From Papilionanthe hookeriana x Papilionanthe teres (Eukaryota; Streptophyta; Magnoliopsida; Asparagales; Orchidaceae), in the NCBI GenBank assembly GCA_022702705.1, contig CM040424.1:137317665-137381664 (forward strand): a stretch of 64,000 bases of DNA. Reading direction: 5' to 3'. The notes below the pieces were generated by a model. That model made no database searches. It saw only the letters and a program-made list of their open reading frames with translations, and was not told the DNA's origin. A program made the position numbers and the translations under genes. Position 1 is the first letter of the stretch; every line of letters begins with the position of its first letter. This document shows positions 10,941 to 22,197 of the stretch, piece after piece.

Positions 10941-12694
10941 TGATGCTCGACTTTATATATACTTAAAATGTAAGAATTTGATACCACTACTAGAAAATTT
11001 AATCCCTTGCAACGGCGCAAAAACTTGATGCGGCGGACTTATATTTTGCAAGAATTTATGAACTCAGATTTATAGATTTATAATAATTTTGTTAAGTCCA
11101 AGCATTCAATGCAAGTATACGTATCATATCAAGTAATACAAGGCTCTAATGGAGTCCTGGATATCAATCCACATGGAAATTTTTGATGTTTTTAAGAAAG
11201 CATTACACAATATGTAATAAGCACTAAAATTAAAGTTTACTACCTACTACTGCTATGCAAGAAACAGTAAGAACAACTAAATAGTAACAATTAACTAAAC
11301 AAAAATTACATCTGACAACTTTAAGAATAGAATTAACTAACATACTCACTAAACTAAGTATTTGAAAGGTTTTCGATATATGAGAAAATTATCTTTCCTC
11401 TTGCAATGAGAATATGATGTGTGGATTGATATGGAAAAAATATCAATATTATTGTGCCAAATAGGAGCATGGATGATTCTTTACCCTTAAAAGAGTACCC
11501 CCTCTTCTAAGTAAAAAAAGAACATTGACATATTCTAAGTTTAGTCACTAACTCTGAGGCTAGGCTGGGAGGATACCGGCTCTCACTTCAGAGCTCCCAT
11601 TCACCCTTCACCAGAAGGCTAACCTTTGATATTAGTTACTAATCTTAGAACCAATTTGGGGATTTCAACCTGTCACCTTGAAATGTCCACATTAAAGTCC
11701 ATCAAAACACATTTCTCTATTTATTTGCACTTAATTCCCATGAACTATGCAATTCATCCATAGAAATTTAATGGATCTTTCATTATTGTTGTAGGACATT
11801 AAATCCTTTCAAACTTAATGTTGAACAACATATTTTAACACTTCAATTGGCCAAATCAAAAGTAAATTGAGTTCTAAATGAAAAATCATCACAATTTCTT
11901 CATTACATTAAAAGCACATTAAATCTACATCAATCCATCATCACATCTATATGCAAGATGAAAGATAAGGGAGAGTACTCTGAATTCATGGAGAAGATAC
12001 AATGAAACATGGATTTTATATATAAAAGAAAAGTCGTACAAACCACAAAAGAAAATACAACTTATCTCTTTCTCTTCCCCAATGCAATTCCCTTGAAGTT
12101 CCTTTGAATCCTCTTCTCTCTTCTTTACAACACTTGATTCTCTCTTTAGATGGAAAGGAACAAGCAATCTCTCACTTTATCTCTTCTCCGTCCCTGCTTA
12201 GAGAAGAATTCCTCTCAAATCCTCACTTCTACTCACTCCTCTCCTAAATCCTAACACTTAACACACACCAAAACCACTGAAGAAGCACTCTAGAACTCTC
12301 TATTCTCGTCCAAATACAGTTAATTATAAGATAGGGACGAAATCCCAAGAGTTTCCCTAGGCATTCCTTCAAAAAGTTGCCAAAACTCTTCAAATTTGAA
12401 CTCCACCGACTTCGGGCGCCGGCGGCGCCAGATAGGGCACAGCGGCGCTCTATCGTGCAATTAATTCTGGACTCTCTGGATTTAGGCACCGGCGGCGCCA
12501 GAACACCTTTTTCACCATTTTGCTCCTTTTTGCTCCTTTCTGCTCTAGATTCGTTCCTTTTTTCTTCTTTTCACTTCAATCGCCTAAAATCATCATACCT
12601 GAAACAAGTCATGAAAATACCTTTCTTTAAAGTGCAATATCACCAAAAATGGGTAAATTATATAGCAAAAATCATATATATTTTTGGTGCATCA
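10941..12694 (-). repeat. 3' LTR of element A
   Basis: Runs from TGATGCTCGACT to GGTGCATCA. Matches 22993-24737 along its length. The first 85 bp (10941-11025) are an extension ending in a primer-site echo (TCCCTTGCAACGGCGC, 11003-11018), after which a second TGATGC LTR start follows at 11026. Near 12408-12505 it holds two GGCGCC-rich palindromic blocks. No coding sequence seen. Confidence 0.9.
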
Positions 12695-12710
12695 GAATCC
12701 CCCAAACTTT
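12695..12710 (-). promoter_or_regulatory. Polypurine tract of element A
   Basis: The minus strand reads AAAGTTTGGGGGATTC immediately before the LTR start TGATGCACC. It is the plus-strand priming site of reverse transcription. The same AGTTTGGGGGAT core precedes the LTR of D at 28428-28442. Confidence 0.85.
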
Positions 12711-14071
12711 AACTATTACTTGTCCTCAAGTAATCTTTTTACTATATAAAATATAACTCTAGGCAAAGTACTTTTCAATAGCAGGATACTAAAATTTTTC
12801 ATTCAAAAGAATATATTGGTTAGATTTTCAGAAAGAAATTTAGTAACTCTGGTTAACACTACAGGTGTAAGAATATTCAACAATTAAGTCTAAGAGTTCT
12901 AATCATTTATTTATTTCAAGATGAACCATAATTTGTCACATTAAGAGTGCCTCAAAAGATTATGTGAGAAAGGAGTTCATGTAAACTTCATTAAAATGTA
13001 GGCTAGTACTTAAAACATAAATTTAGAAATGAAATCAAGCTATCCCTTTAAAGTGATTCAAGTGAAGCCAATTTTTAATTAGGCATCTCCTCAAGCTTCT
13101 CCTCATAAACATTTTTCTTTTTTTTTATTTTATTTTCCTTTTCTCTTTTCTTTTAGGGATTATTTTTCAATCCTTCTTTTCTTTTTTTTCTCTCTTTTTT
13201 TTTAATGAGGATTACTATATCTGGATAACCTTTAATGATTTTGAACTTCACTCTCCTCTTTCTAAAGTTCAAACTTTAAACATCTCCTTACTTTATAGTT
13301 AAGTATAAGCTTTATTATTCATCAAAAAATTACAATATCTTCATAACACACAATACTTTAAGTCCCTTAACATTTCAAAAATACAGCTTTCTTTACATTA
13401 AATAGTTGACTATAATCAAATCCTTTCATACCAAATATCTCACTTCTATAAAATTTACCTTTATTACTAAAAATTTTTGTCCTATCCTTCCATAATATTC
13501 AATTGAAATAAAAAGTTTTAGTTACTTACAGTGAGGTTCAACTGCCAGAAGTTATGTTAATAATTTTTGAAAATATAATAATTGAGAACAAATAAAAGTT
13601 AGTATTTCTCTACCCTCCCCCAAACTTAAATTTTTTTTCTTTTTTCAATAAATTTGAAATAGTTGAGAGTAAAAGAAAACTAACCTTTCTATGTTGGGAT
13701 ATTGAAATCTTCAACAACTATTTGTTATTAATCAAAATTTACAACTGGCAGGCATGAAACAATTAGTAGCAGTGATAAAACAATTTTAAACTTTTGTATG
13801 GGTAAAGAGAAATTAACATTAAACATTTAAACAACCAACAAAACACTATAGTACTAAACAAACAATCACATACTACACAATCCAGCTAACAATTTCAATG
13901 TTTCCGTACAACATAACAATACACTAACAAAGTTACACACAACATGAAAAACAAATAACTACATCACAACAGTACAACACAGGGTTACACATCACATGAA
14001 AAGTAAATATCCACTACATCACATCAGTACATCACAACACAATAAGAACAACAGAAATAAAAACAAACAAA
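12711..14071 (-). other. Long 3' noncoding region of element A
   Basis: About 1.36 kb between env-like ORF2 and the polypurine tract, with no open frame of note. It includes a 130-bp pyrimidine-rich stretch on the plus strand (13100-13230) and a second polypurine-tract-like site (13617-13629). It is colinear with 28443-29747 of element D, for example the shared TTGTCCTCAAGTAA and GTGAAGCCAATTTTTGATTAGG-like blocks, so the region is conserved between families. Confidence 0.7.
13617..13629 (-). promoter_or_regulatory. Second polypurine-tract-like site in element A
   Basis: The plus strand CCCCCAAACTTAA (minus TTAAGTTTGGGGG) repeats the core of the 3' polypurine tract about 920 bp upstream of it. 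Element D has the same motif at 29293-29306, about 860 bp from its own tract. It could prime an additional plus-strand segment. Confidence 0.45.
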
Positions 14072-15212
14072 CTACCAGTCTCCATCTCCAGGATTAGCAG
14101 CAAGGTCAACAGCAGGGTCATCAACAGAGTCAGGTCTATATGGTGTATAGCTGGGGCAAGTAGAAAATATCACATCGGACTCCCCCCTCATAATCTTGAC
14201 CTAAGCATCATAATAAGCAATATCAAACTCAACTCTCCTCTGCAGATAATCTTCATTCACATCACTCCTCGCCTCAAATACATCCATCCAACCATGGAGT
14301 CTATCCACACTAGCACTCTGTAGTCTCAGCTACTCCATAATATCAAATAAGGTAGGTGGCTCAGAAGTAGATGGAACATCATAACTTGTAGTAGGAATAT
14401 CAGTACTCCTACGCTCAGCTCTGGCTCCTACATGAGACTCATATGTAAGGATAATGTTCTTTGTAATAGGTCTTAATGGTATAGCCACTTCTTTAGAACT
14501 ACTGAACTCCACTCCAGACAGAACACATAAGGCATGAAATAAAGCAGGATGTCCTAATCCTCCAGTGGTCTCACCTCTAGCAATCGTCTGAATATTCTTG
14601 TAGATAATAATTCCAATATCAATCTTTTTCATTGTTTGTATACAGTAGTTCAGAATCACTCTATCTCTTGTAACTTCGCTGTGGTGATAAGTTGATAATA
14701 GTCTCACAGAAATGAAATAATGCCAAACTTTTGAAGCATCATTCAATGTTGAGGCGGGGAAGTTTATCAACTATCTTTGACTTACTTTCCATTTTTCCTC
14801 GCCCGTCAGTCAGAAAAGCAATAACTTCTCTCATATTCTCCCCTCGAGTGTCAAAGTTTTTTTATTCACAAACGAATGGTTCCCAAGTCTGCTAGAAAGC
14901 ATTGATACACTGAGAAGTAAACTCAACCATCTTTCCTCTAACAAGCACATACTCAGTCTCAGTCCAGGGTATATTCGAATAGCATTCTCTAACAACTCCC
15001 ATAAAAGCATTCGCAGTGAAATAACAAAATCGATCCCAGATCTGCTCTGCAATTAATTGTTCTACAGATCCGTCAAGACTATCAAAAGCTCGATCCTGGA
15101 TACACTTCTTGTTGTGAAGGTAAGAGTTATAGCGAAATTTGGCTTTGATGTTGACAAACCTCTCCTCATCAAAATCCAATTTCCTCTTCCCTTTACTCAT
15201 CCTTGGAGCCAT
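14072..15212 (-). pseudogene. Athila env-like ORF 2 of element A
   Basis: Third-position ORF after integrase, of the type called env-like in Athila; it holds the plant transposon protein domain seen in many Athila copies. The real role is unknown. The start MAPRMSKGKRKLDFDEE (15212) was chosen over the upstream in-frame codon because element D starts the same way (MAPKSKRGK at 30900). Visible blocks: W-D-R-F-C-Y-F-T, then VVRECYSNIPW, VLVRGKMVEFTSQ, later HSEVTRDRVILNYCIQ and GGLGHPALFHALC. It ends at a TAG at 14072. Broken by a frame change near 14850 and two stops near the C-terminus. I see no clear signal peptide or membrane anchor. Confidence 0.75.
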
Positions 15213-16081
15213 GTGAATTTCTAAAATTTGCCAGAAAATTCCAATAAATCCCAAATTCACAATGTAACAACTCCAAAATCCATTCTAAATAAGTAAGAGT
15301 AAGTTTCATCATGGAAATCTTAAAATCTCTTTAAAACTCCAAAAATTCCATTATAAGCCATAAGCAATGTGAGAGATTTCCATGGTGAAAATCCAAAAAC
15401 TTTAACTTAAAGTGAAGTTCTTACCAAGAGAAGTGTAAATCCGGTGTCGAAAAGCTATGAAATCTCCTTAAATCTGAGATCTAGCAAGCCCTAGATCTTT
15501 AAAATCATGAAAATGGAGGAGGAATACGAAGTAAATGGAAGAATTTCTGTGTGCCAGAGCAAAAATCAGAATTTTTGGGTGCCAGGGCAAAAATCACGAA
15601 ATCGAGGGTTTTAAGCCTTTTTCTGGGTTCGGGCGCTGGCGGTGCTCTATTTAAATAAATTGGCCAAACTCTATGAATTTGGGCGCCGGCGGCAGCCATT
15701 CTGGCGCCGGCAGCGCCAGTCGTAATATATTTTGGGTCTGAAATTTTTTTTCGTAATTTTGATTGTTTAACACTTTAATAGGCATTTACATCATCCCATA
15801 AGCAATAATTAACACATTTTTCACACAAATAATACACAACAATCTTATATATATATTATCCAAGTTACATCAAAGACACCAAACATGTTCATTCAAACCA
15901 ACTATTCTTAGATGTTTAGTGCAGCAAGTGCTCTACGATAGGAAAGCACTAAGATCTAAGCACATAATGAAAGTAAACACATCCAAATCTAAGTTCAAAT
16001 CTCAAAGCAAATACTACACAAACCAAATATAACTAAGCGAAGCAACCTAAACACACAACAAACATAAGTAGAATCCATCAA
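15213..16081 (-). other. Spacer between env-like ORFs of A with GC-rich block
   Basis: AT-rich noncoding sequence except for 15625-15720, which carries GGCGCTGGCGGTGC, GGGCGCCGGCGGCAGCC and GGCGCCGGCAGCGCCA. The same kind of block occurs in the LTRs (12408-12505) and before env-like ORF 1 (17390-17485). It lies about 400 bp upstream of env-like ORF 2. Confidence 0.6.
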
Positions 16082-17277
16082 TTACTCTACATCAGTTTCA
16101 GAATTATCCTCTCCTCTAATGTCTCCAATTGATTGTTGATGCACAAACAAGTTATAGAATGGATGAAATAGAAATTCGTCAGATGATTCTTTAGCAATCA
16201 CTGCGTTCTTCTTCATTAGATTGATCAAGTCCATCTCAATTCGACCAGTGTGATCAAATTGCTCTTTCATTCTCCAATCTATATGATCGAAAAAATCAGA
16301 AATGTTACTGATAGCATTCATAATGTTTCCTACCTCTTTCTTCATTTGTTTGATCCTCTTTAATATCATTCTGGAACCTTCAGGAAAATAGGGTTGAATC
16401 GGTTGTGAAGTCTGTGTTGGTTGATCATCATGCAAACTCATTTCATCTTCATCTCCAACTGTCTGGTAGTCAGAAGGATTAGTTGGATCAATAGGCCTCC
16501 ATGGAAGAACCTGTTTCCAACTTTCATAAGGAACCTGTGACTAACTACATAAAAGAATAATGGTGGACGGGTGTCCAAGCCCATATTTAGATCCATGCAC
16601 AATTAATCCAAGTATTGATTTCATAATAATATTAACAATGTCAACCGGCCTCCCAGTTTGAATATAGAAATTCAAAATAAAACATTCCTTGGTCACCTTG
16701 CTAATCTTCAATGTCGGAAATAACTTTACCGAAATAAAGTAGTGCCACTGCTTCGATACTGGATTGAGAGATGAAGATGGAAAACTAATGTATCCATTCT
16801 CTCTAATTTCCCATTCTTCATCTCATCCGTCAGATATCGATACACGTCATTCATATTATCCTTCGTGGCATTGAAATTAGAATAATGGCAAATCGGTACG
16901 TTCTCGATCATAAAGAGATCATTGATTCATGCATGAGTGAATTGAACAAATCTACCACTCACAAATACGAACCCTTGGTTGATCCCGTGAAGATTTACAT
17001 AAAATATTTTCACGACAGGAACAACAATGACAGCTGTAGTGTAGCAAAGCACTTCCCAACATCTCTCTTTAATAATTTCTTCAATTTTAGTAGTAGGATT
17101 ATCCATACCTCGATTTATGAAGCCTCTTTCCTTGATAATCCTTCTTTTCATCATCACATTGTTGAACAAATGCTGCACTTCAAAACTTATGAACTTCTTT
17201 CGGTTGAAAACATGAAATCGAGGGGTTTCAATGGGATAGAAATCCATAGGATACGAATTGGGATTGGTGGTTTTCAT
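16082..17277 (-). pseudogene. Athila env-like ORF 1 of element A
   Basis: A second, upstream member of the same env-like family in the same element. The blocks ERCWEVLCYTT, VVPVVKIFYVNL and VFVSGRFVQFTHA align with the corresponding blocks of ORF 2. Further on come GLGHPSTI and a C-terminal charged coiled-coil-like stretch (RIKQMKKEVGNIMNAISNI, then WRMKEQFDHTGRIEMDL). It starts at 17277 (MKTTNPNSYP). Frame changes near 16920 and 16720 and a stop near 16540 break it. Element D keeps only a short ORF matching the C-terminal coiled-coil (31693-32049). Confidence 0.7.
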
Positions 17278-17702
17278 TTTTCTGAAGTTAAGAAGTCAAA
17301 AATGGAGTTTAGGGAGTTATAAGGATGAAGATCCCACCAAAAATTGCCATAACTTGCATTTTGAAACTTAAAAACTGTCAAAAAAATTTTGGACACTGGC
17401 GGCGCTCAAATAGGCAAGTTCAGTGCATGGTCTGTGATAGGGCGTCGGCGGTGTCCATTCTGGTGCCGGCGGCGCCAGTGGTAAAAAATTCTCACCAAAC
17501 TTTGTTTGGTCCAAAATATTCCAATATCTCGATTCGATCCATCATTTATCAATTTTTAAAGTATTTAGGAGTAATTAGGATTCAAAAACAATTATCTAAA
17601 AAGCACAACTACAATAAACAAGCAAACACACAACAAAGATACATATGGGTTGCCTCCCATAAAGCGCTTGGTTTAACATCGTCAGCTTGACAAACTATTC
17701 AG
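17278..17702 (-). other. Integrase to env-like spacer of A with GC-rich block
   Basis: Noncoding. It contains a GC-rich block at 17390-17485 (GGCGGCGCTC, GGGCGTCGGCGGTG, GGTGCCGGCGGCGCCA) about 110 bp upstream of env-like ORF 1, and the motif GGGTTGCCTCCCATAAAGCG just after the integrase end. That motif is also present at the same place in D (about 32609-32640). Confidence 0.6.
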
Positions 17703-18244
17703 TTAATCGAGATAACTCAGCATTAAAACCTCTTTGAAGTCAGGTTGAAACCCTTCAAAGTAAGGCTTTAATCGATGCTCATTAACCTTGAAAATCATTC
17801 TAGTATCAGGATCTTTAATATCAATAGCTCCAAAAGAATGAAATTTTACAACTGTAGAAGGTACTATCCATCTAGACTTGAGCTTTCTAGGAAATAACTT
17901 CAATCTTGCGTTGTATAACAAAACTTTTTGTCCATATTCCAAGTTATTTTTTAATATCTTCCGACCATGCCATAATTTCCTTTTCTCTTTAGCATTTTTC
18001 AAATTAAAATTGAACTCTTTTATTGCCCAATATGCTTTAAGCTCCAATTCAACTGGTAAATGGTAAGTCTTACCAAACACTAGTCTATAAGAAGACATTC
18101 CAATAGGGGTTTTAAAAGCAGTTCTATAAGCCCATAAAGCAGTATCTAATCGAGTATACCAATCTAATTTATGATTATCCATAGTTTTCACCAAAATTCT
18201 TTTAATTTCACGATTAGACACTTCTGCTAAACCATCTGGGGATG
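17703..18244 (-). pseudogene. int: Integrase, C-terminal half (element A)
   Basis: End of the Athila integrase. It begins with the catalytic-Glu region (AEVSNREIKRIL), followed by WAYRTAFKTPIGMSSYRLVFG, the LPVELELKAYWAI block and the C-terminal FEYGQ-like/LFPRKLKSRW, FGAIDIKD and KPYFEGF blocks. A few bases are missing just before Glu (CCCCAGATGG), giving a frameshift. The N-terminal half is at 20054-20708. The two are separated by solo LTR E, inserted between the Tyr and His codons of the TYHPQ motif. Confidence 0.88.
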
Positions 18245-18249
18245 ATAAG
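18245..18249. repeat. Target site duplication ATAAG, left copy
   Basis: ATAAG at 18245-18249 and 20049-20053 flank solo LTR E. Taking out E plus one copy rejoins the integrase reading. Confidence 0.9.
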
Positions 18250-20048
18250 TGATCCCCGATAGATATAAGTGCAATGGCGCCAAAAACTTGGTACCGTCAG
18301 ATATAAGTGCACTGATGATTTTAGATATAAAAATTATGATTTTATAATATGGGATACTAAGCAAGTATACGTATCGTTTATCAAGTAATATAGGAATTTC
18401 TGATTAAGCCCCGAGATATCGAACCCACAGGGAAAATGTGAAATCTTTAAAGGAATCAGAGAAATTATCTTTTTACTTTCTTTAATTGTTTTCGTATGTC
18501 TTGATTTTGAAAAGTTTTGAAGATTGATATGTCTCTTTTTTTTTAATTTTCTTAATACAATGCAAAGCAAGAAATTAAAATTACAATAACTAATAACACT
18601 AGATGTAAAATACTATTAACTAGAATATTTTTTTCATTCCTTTCATGAAGTAGTAATAATTCTTAAAGTATTGTAGTGGAAGTGTTCAAATTTTTGTTGT
18701 GACAGATAGAAGCAAATGTGTTCTTTACCCTTACTTGGTTCTATAAAGAACATAGGTTAATTTGAAATTTATATTATTTTGAACATGTTTAAGCAGGGAA
18801 GATACTAGTCTCTCACTCTAAAGTTCCTTCGATTCCCACCACCTGGGGGCTAACTTCTCATAACAAAACTCAAAACTTCAAACCAAATTAGGGGGTTTTA
18901 GCCTATCACTCTAAAATCCTCTAATTTTACTCCCTTTTATAAAAATATCTTCTAATATTACACTCAATTATATGGACTACAATTCTCACCCATATAATTT
19001 CATGTGATTCTTACTAACTTTTATGAGGCAATACCGCATTGGATCTTACATAATCTCAAGAAATTTTACAACTTAATAGGCCAAATTAAGAAGTAAACAA
19101 AGTTTTTAGAATCAATCTTCACAACTTTTTCCAACTTTTAAACAGTCATACTTTCCACAACAATTCTCTTTAAATTAGTTACTTCTGTATTTAAGAAAGA
19201 AAAAGATAAAGTAAACTACTCAGAATGCATTGAGAAATATAAAAACACATTGATTTGAAATTAAAAACAACGATAAGAAAAATAATAAACAAAAACAACT
19301 ATTAATAAACTAAATAAAAGTAAACACTTATCTGAAAAATCCTCTCCACAAGACTAAGGAAGTTCCTCTGAAACTTTGACTCTTTGCTAAACTACTTCTC
19401 AGAGCAAGTCTACCAACTCTGTTGACTCAGAATACAGACTTCAGACTTCAATAAAAACTAATCTAAAAGAAAGAAAATAAGTGGGTAGAAGAATACTTCA
19501 CTCCGACCCTCTTCTACTTTCTACTCTCTACTCCTACTCTAAATAAAAACTTTTAAAATGCAGTGGAAGAACAATGGAAGTACTCTTCAAAATACAGTGG
19601 AAGAGTCTCCTCAAATTGCCTCCTCTAAATCTTTCCTAAGACTCTCTTTAAATAGTAAACCAAAAGGTGCCTTGGTGTCCCTTCAAAATGTGTCCAGATT
19701 CGATGTATCTACCAAGGAACGCACCCCTTCATTCAAACTTGCCTCCCAAAGTAAGTTATGGTCGTTACCACCAAGATTTGCATCCCATCCCCTTTGAAAT
19801 TGGCGCCAAATCCATTTGTATCTCAATTTTTAACTATGGCAGCTAAGCACCGGCCCAGCGGCGCTTAACCTCCAGTGCCAAATTTTTATTTTTCATTTTT
19901 TTGCTCCAAATTTGATCCAATTTTTCTCCTTTCATCATGACCATCCATTTTCATCATAAAAACACAAAATACCTTCCATTAAAGTGCAATATCATTAAAA
20001 ATAGGTATATAAATGTGCATAAAAATACTATATATTTTAGGTGTATCA
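18250..20048 (-). mobile_element. Solo LTR E (Athila-type) inserted in integrase
   Basis: A 1.8-kb insertion with TG...CA ends, 5-bp duplications and no internal genes, so a solo LTR left after LTR-LTR recombination. It shares Athila LTR landmarks (plus-strand CAAGTATACGTATCG, CAAGTAATATAGG, ATTTTAGGTGTATCA end). Its first 50 bp hold a primer-site echo (TCCCCG then AATGGCGCCAAAAACTTGG) with AGATATAAGTGCA repeated on both sides (18260 and 18300 regions). Orientation is inferred from similarity to the A LTR. One 79-codon plus-strand frame inside (19558-19797) resembles nothing I know. Confidence 0.88.
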
Positions 20049-20053
20049 ATAAG

Positions 20054-20708
20054 TAGTAGAGATTCTATGCAAAATATTATATTTCTCACTTAGTCTCTTA
20101 ATTTGATTATTCCTGAAATGGGATCCACCATCAGTTATGATCACTCTCAGCATTCCATGTCTTGTAAATATATTTTTCTTTAAAAATTCTGAAATACTCC
20201 AAATATCACATCTAGGTAAAGCAATAGCTTCAATCCATTTCGAGACATAATCAACGACAATCACTATATATAAATTTCCAAATGAAGGAGTAAATGGTCC
20301 CATAAAATCTAATCCCCATACATCAAAAATTTCAACTTCCAAATTATAATTTAGAGGCATTTCATTTCTTCTAGAGATATTACCTACTCTTTAACATCGA
20401 TCACATGATTTAATATATCTATAAACATCTCTAAAAAGAGTAGGCCAATAAAATCCAAATTGTAGAATCTTAAAAGCAGTTTTATCCACACCAAAATGAC
20501 CTCCAAATTCAGAATTGTGACATCGTTGAATAATCAAATTTGTTTCTTCTTGTGGCACACATTTCCTAATAATCAGATCCTTACATTGTTTATATAGATG
20601 GGGCTCATCCCAAAAATAGAATTTTGCATCATATTCAAACTTCTTTTGTTGTTGTATTATTAAATCAGGTGGTACAATATAATTCACAATATCAGCATAC
20701 CAAGGCAA
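20054..20708 (-). pseudogene. int: Integrase, zinc-binding and core part (element A)
   Basis: Contains the HHCC domain (RCHNSEFGGHFG ... CDRC) at the N-terminus, then the catalytic core with the first Asp in WGLDFMGPF, the YVSKWIEAIALP block and the second Asp in VIITDGGSHFRN. A CAA codon has become TAA between CDRC and the core (near 20391). It stops at ISTTY where solo LTR E was inserted; the third catalytic residue is in 17703-18244. Confidence 0.9.
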
Positions 20709-21372
20709 ATTACTCCCATTATAGTATAAAGTTGCTCATTAGGAAAAAATTTAGTAATTTCTTTTTCAAATTCAGATAATTTATCATATTCTATTCTGGA
20801 AAGATGATTAGCTATTTGATTATCAGCTCCCTTCCTATCAACTATCATAAAATCAAATTCTTGCAGAAGAAGTATCCATCTAATGAGTCTAGGTTTCGCA
20901 TCCTTTTTTGTATTAAATATTTGAAAGTCGAATGGTCTGTATGCACAATATTTTTAGCTCCAATTAAATAAGGTCTAAATTTTTCAAAAGCAAACACTAT
21001 AGCTAAAAATTCTCTTTCAGTTGTGGAATAATTAATTTGAGCCTCATTAAGAGTTCTACTAGCATAGTAAATGACTTTGAAAACTTTATCATGCCTTTGC
21101 CCCAACGCTACTCTGATTGCATAATCACTAGCATCACACATAAGTTCAAATGGTTTATCCCAATCGGGGAAACAATTATAGGTGCAGTGATTAATTTTTC
21201 TTTTAATAATTTGAAAGCTCTTAAGCATTCAACATTAAAATCAAACTTTCTATCATTTTCTAAAAGTCGGCACAAAGGTTTAGTAATTTTAGAAAACTCT
21301 TTAATATATCGCCTGTAAAATCCAGCGTATCCTAACTCCTCACCTCTCTCACAGTAGTGGGTGGTGGAAATC
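20709..21372 (-). pseudogene. RNase H region of element A
   Basis: RNase H, which degrades the RNA strand during reverse transcription. CDASDYAIRVALGQ (first catalytic Asp), TEREFLAIVFAFEKFRPYL (Glu) and TDHSTFKYL (Asp) are seen in order at 21228-20845. The RT thumb/connection lies right of it with a frameshift near 21320. The frame changes again near 20850-20720. Confidence 0.85.
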
Positions 21373-22197
21373 TCTCTATCACTCTAATTTTAGCAGGGTC
21401 GACCTCCATAACATGCTCAGAAATTTATGCCCAAGCACAATTCCTCCTACAACCATAAATTGACATTTCTCCCAATTTAGAACTAGATTTGTCTTCTCAC
21501 AAAGCTCCAAAACTTTTGCTAAGTTTTCCAGGCAAATTTCAAATGAAGTCCCGAATACAGAGAAATCATTCATAAAAACTTATACTCCATTATCTATCAT
21601 ACTACTGAAGATAGACATCATACATCTCTGAAATGTTGCAGGTGCATTACATAGTCCAAAAGGCATTCTTCGAAAAGCAAAGGTTCCATAAGGGCTAGTA
21701 AATGTTGTCTTTTCTTGATCCTCAGGAGCAATAGGTATTTGATGGTAACCATTATATCCATCTAGAAAACAGTAGTACTTGTGTCCATCAATTCTATCTA
21801 GCATTTGATCTAGAAAAGGAAGAGAGAAGTGATCTTTTCTGATGGCGGCATTTAATTTCCTATAGTCAATAAAAATTCGCCATCCATTAATTTGTCTCGT
21901 GGGTATGATTTCATTACATTTATTCACTTCAATATTCACTCCTCTCTTTTTCGGTACACAATGTATTGGACTCACCGAAGCACTATCCGAAATAGGATAA
22001 ATAATTCCAACATCCAGCCATTTTAAAATCTCTTTCTTAACTACTTCTTTCATTATAGGATTCAGTCTCCTTTGCGGATCAACTCTCGGTGTATGTTCTT
22101 CATCTAATAAAATTATGTGCATACAAATCAAAGGACTAACTGCTTCAGCCAAAGTCCATTCAAAAGCTTTCTTGTATCTTTTTAAAGTTTCCAACAA
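21373..22197 (-). pseudogene. Reverse transcriptase of element A, catalytic Asp lost
   Basis: RT palm and fingers of an Athila element. DVGIIYPISDSA, SPIHCVPKKRG, WRIFIDYRKLNAA, HFSLPFLDQMLDRI, YNGYHQIPIAPEDQEKTTF and AFRRMPFGLCNAPATFQRC follow in order. The active-site box, normally FMDD in Athila, reads FMND, so the first catalytic Asp is lost by a G-to-A change. A stop codon precedes it by two codons (near 21575). This copy cannot make active RT. It follows the gag/linker fusion directly. Confidence 0.9.

Noticed and set aside
12244..12712. Short frames across the GGCGCC block of the Athila LTR
   Set aside because: They overlap each other on both strands, lie within an LTR and match no family.
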